This document shows, piece after piece, positions 29,534 through 31,291 of a DNA stretch of 31,291 nucleotides; within the stretch, counting starts at the first letter, position 1; each line of letters starts with the position of its first letter. Under the pieces are notes generated by a model that was given only the letters and a program-made list of their open reading frames with translations, was not told the origin of the DNA and did not search any database. The translations under genes were made by a program, and so were the position numbers. The DNA is taken from NCBI GenBank assembly GCA_003833135.1, contig QZLH01000873.1:23177-54467 (forward strand). Direction: 5' to 3'. This DNA is from Oehlia diaphana (lineage: Eukaryota; Glomeromycota; Glomeromycetes; Glomerales; Glomeraceae).

Positions 29534-30616
29534 TCCAGTAAATCTTTTCAAAATCCTACAATTAGTTTCTTTAAAATTTTATTATAATTTTATTATTATT
29601 TCAGTAAGATTTTAACAGTTTTGGCATTTATAATAAATTTCATCAAAATTTCACTTGTTTCTAGAGTTTTTCTAAAATTTCACTATTTTGACATTTCACC
29701 AATTTGCTAAATTCTTTAATTTTTAATTTTTCTAGCAATCTTAATCTAAAAGAAGTTTGTAGTAAATAAAGTTATTTAATATTGAGTTTACCTAATATTG
29801 GATTAATTTAAGAGTCTAATAAGCTATATCTATACTAAAAATTTTAGACCTAAAAGTGTAACTAATTATTCTTTTTATTATTAAAAGTAAATTTATTTAA
29901 ATATAAATTTTTTGTTAATTAGATATTCTATACATTATAATGATTGATTATTTTATCAAAGTATTTCATATATTACTGTTAAATTATTATAAAATATTTT
30001 AAATTAAATGTGAAAATTTTATTTTTCAATTGATAAATTTAAATTTATAATGCTTTAATTTATTTTAATAATACAGTAGGTTCATGATAATGAAAATAAA
30101 TTTTGAAATAACAAATCATAGAAGTACATAATTTTGCTTTACAAAATTTTTTGCAAAGGTTATTATTTGTCTTTAATATAATGTAATTTATAGAAAAGAA
30201 AAGAATTAAAGAGAATTATTTACTTTTTTTGTGTCAATTATTTTTCTTTTTATGCAATTATTAATAATTTAAATGCAAGATACATTAACATAGATATAAT
30301 TTAAGCAATGAATTATCTTTTAAATTATTTGGTTCTTAAAATAATCTATTAAAAAAACCACTAGAGATGAAAAGGTACCAGCATGATAAACACTTATAGC
30401 ATAACACTTGTTCATTTGCAGAATCTTCTTATATTTGACTAACTATACTTTTATATACTCTAATATTTACAATGAAAATACTATTTATTTAAATTACTTT
30501 TAATATTTAATATTCTAATTTTAAGTATCAAAAAGAACTAAAGAACTCAAGGTAAATAAGTTATCCTATGCTATCAAATTATCTTTTATCTTTGTGTACT
30601 TTATTTACATATGATT
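29534..30616. other. AT-rich gene-free stretch
   Basis: No coding frame is supported. The right end lies 3' of the zinc-finger remnant on the minus strand. Confidence 0.5.
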
Positions 30617-31190
30617 TTAAAATATTAGATTGAACATACCTTTTTTATAATTATTTATTATATAAGCAAAAGATCTTTTACTAATATGAATTTTATTATG
30701 CCTTATTAAATCACCTACCCATATAAATGATTTCTCACATCCTGATTCATGATATTTATAAGGTCTTTCTCCAGTATGTGTTCTAATATGTATTCTAAGT
30801 TCATTAGAATCAGAAAACTTTGGCATTCTGTTTGATTATATTGAAATAGCTGATCACCAGTATATTTCTTAATATGTCTTTATAATTACTAAAACTAATA
30901 AATTTTTTTTCACATCTAGAATAATTACAAATGTATGATTATTTATTCAAATGAGATTTAATAAATTGTGATAAATCATTAGACCTATAATACTTCTTAT
31001 CTCATCTTAGTTCATTACAGCTATAAGGTTGCTTATCATTATTAAATTTAACATACTTTAATAAATCGCTAGATTAGTAATACTTTTTGTTACAACTCAA
31101 ATATTTACATTTATAAAATTTTTCACTTATATGAACTGCTAAATGCTTCTTTAATTCATTAGAGTAATAGAACTTTACTAAAAATGGTCA
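30617..31190 (-). pseudogene. decayed C2H2 zinc-finger array
   Basis: The minus strand from about 31190 reads a series of TFIIIA-type finger units with lost residues: YYSNELKKHLAVHISEKFYK, then CKYLSCNKKYY with a stop, SSDLLKYVKF, CNELR stop DKKYYRSNDLSQFIKSH, CNYSRCEKKFISFSNY. After a frame change come FSDSNELRIHIRTHTGERPY and SGCEKSFIWVGDLIRHNKIH (30826 to 30700). The linker TGERPY and spacing C-x4-C-x12-H-x3-H (partly degraded) show C2H2 fingers. At least six units are visible, but most miss a Cys or His, and there are three in-frame stops or more plus a frameshift. The gene may continue beyond the window's right part. A DNA- or RNA-binding role belonged to the ancestor only. Confidence 0.7.
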
Positions 31191-31291
31191 ATTTTTTGAA
31201 ATGATTTTGTAATAATTTTAACATACTACAAAAATATATTTAATACATCAAAATGTTTTTGTTATACTTTTGTTATTATTTTGTAATTATA

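Overview
The window looks like nuclear DNA of a fungus, most probably an arbuscular mycorrhizal fungus (Glomeromycotina, Rhizophagus-like). It is extremely AT-rich. Its genes are split by many 60-86 nt spliceosomal introns with GTAAGT-type donors. It carries an intron-bearing nuclear tRNA gene and a dense layer of decayed transposons. Several decayed proteins resemble repeat families I associate with Rhizophagus genomes; that species-level link is recollection, not a search.

Layout: (1) About 0.3-7.5 kb is a graveyard of broken coding fragments. It holds a frameshifted PD-(D/E)XK-like nuclease relative, unnamed fragments, a Crypton-like tyrosine recombinase pseudogene split by a hAT MITE with a perfect 8-bp target duplication, and two gene-like multi-exon remnants. 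(2) About 7.9-11.45 kb is a candidate degenerate 3.55-kb hAT-like element containing unrecognised exon debris. (3) About 11.66-13.08 kb is a pogo/Tc1-type element whose interior is a tandem array of units, each with a splice donor, branch-point-like motif, acceptor and ~40-nt mini-exon. This is the most unusual structure in the window. (4) About 14.9-16.3 kb is a decayed MULE transposase, followed by a ~0.3-kb tandem repeat to 17.5 kb. (5) 17.69-18.01 kb is an intact small three-exon gene of 61 codons. (6) 18-22.4 kb is nearly gene-free: nested MITEs, a LINE RNase H remnant and a duplicated hairpin repeat.

(7) 22.46-25.62 kb is the healthy core. A two-exon heterotrimeric G-protein gamma-subunit gene (minus) is divergent from a twelve-exon mitochondrial NAD(P)-glutamate dehydrogenase gene (plus), with 527 bp between the start codons. 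A tRNA-Arg(CCG) with a 13-nt intron follows on the minus strand. (8) 26.4-27.08 kb is a 679-bp full-length palindromic Tc1/mariner-type foldback element. (9) 27-31.3 kb is AT-rich DNA with a 19-bp tandem repeat that interrupts a third copy of the hairpin repeat, and a decayed C2H2 zinc-finger array at the right end.

The intact genes do not form a pathway: GDH works in mitochondrial glutamate/2-oxoglutarate metabolism, Ggamma in membrane signalling, and the tRNA in translation. They may share the intergenic promoter region between GDH and Ggamma. Exon-intron models were built by hand from splice signals and reading-frame continuity. No database or alignment was run.
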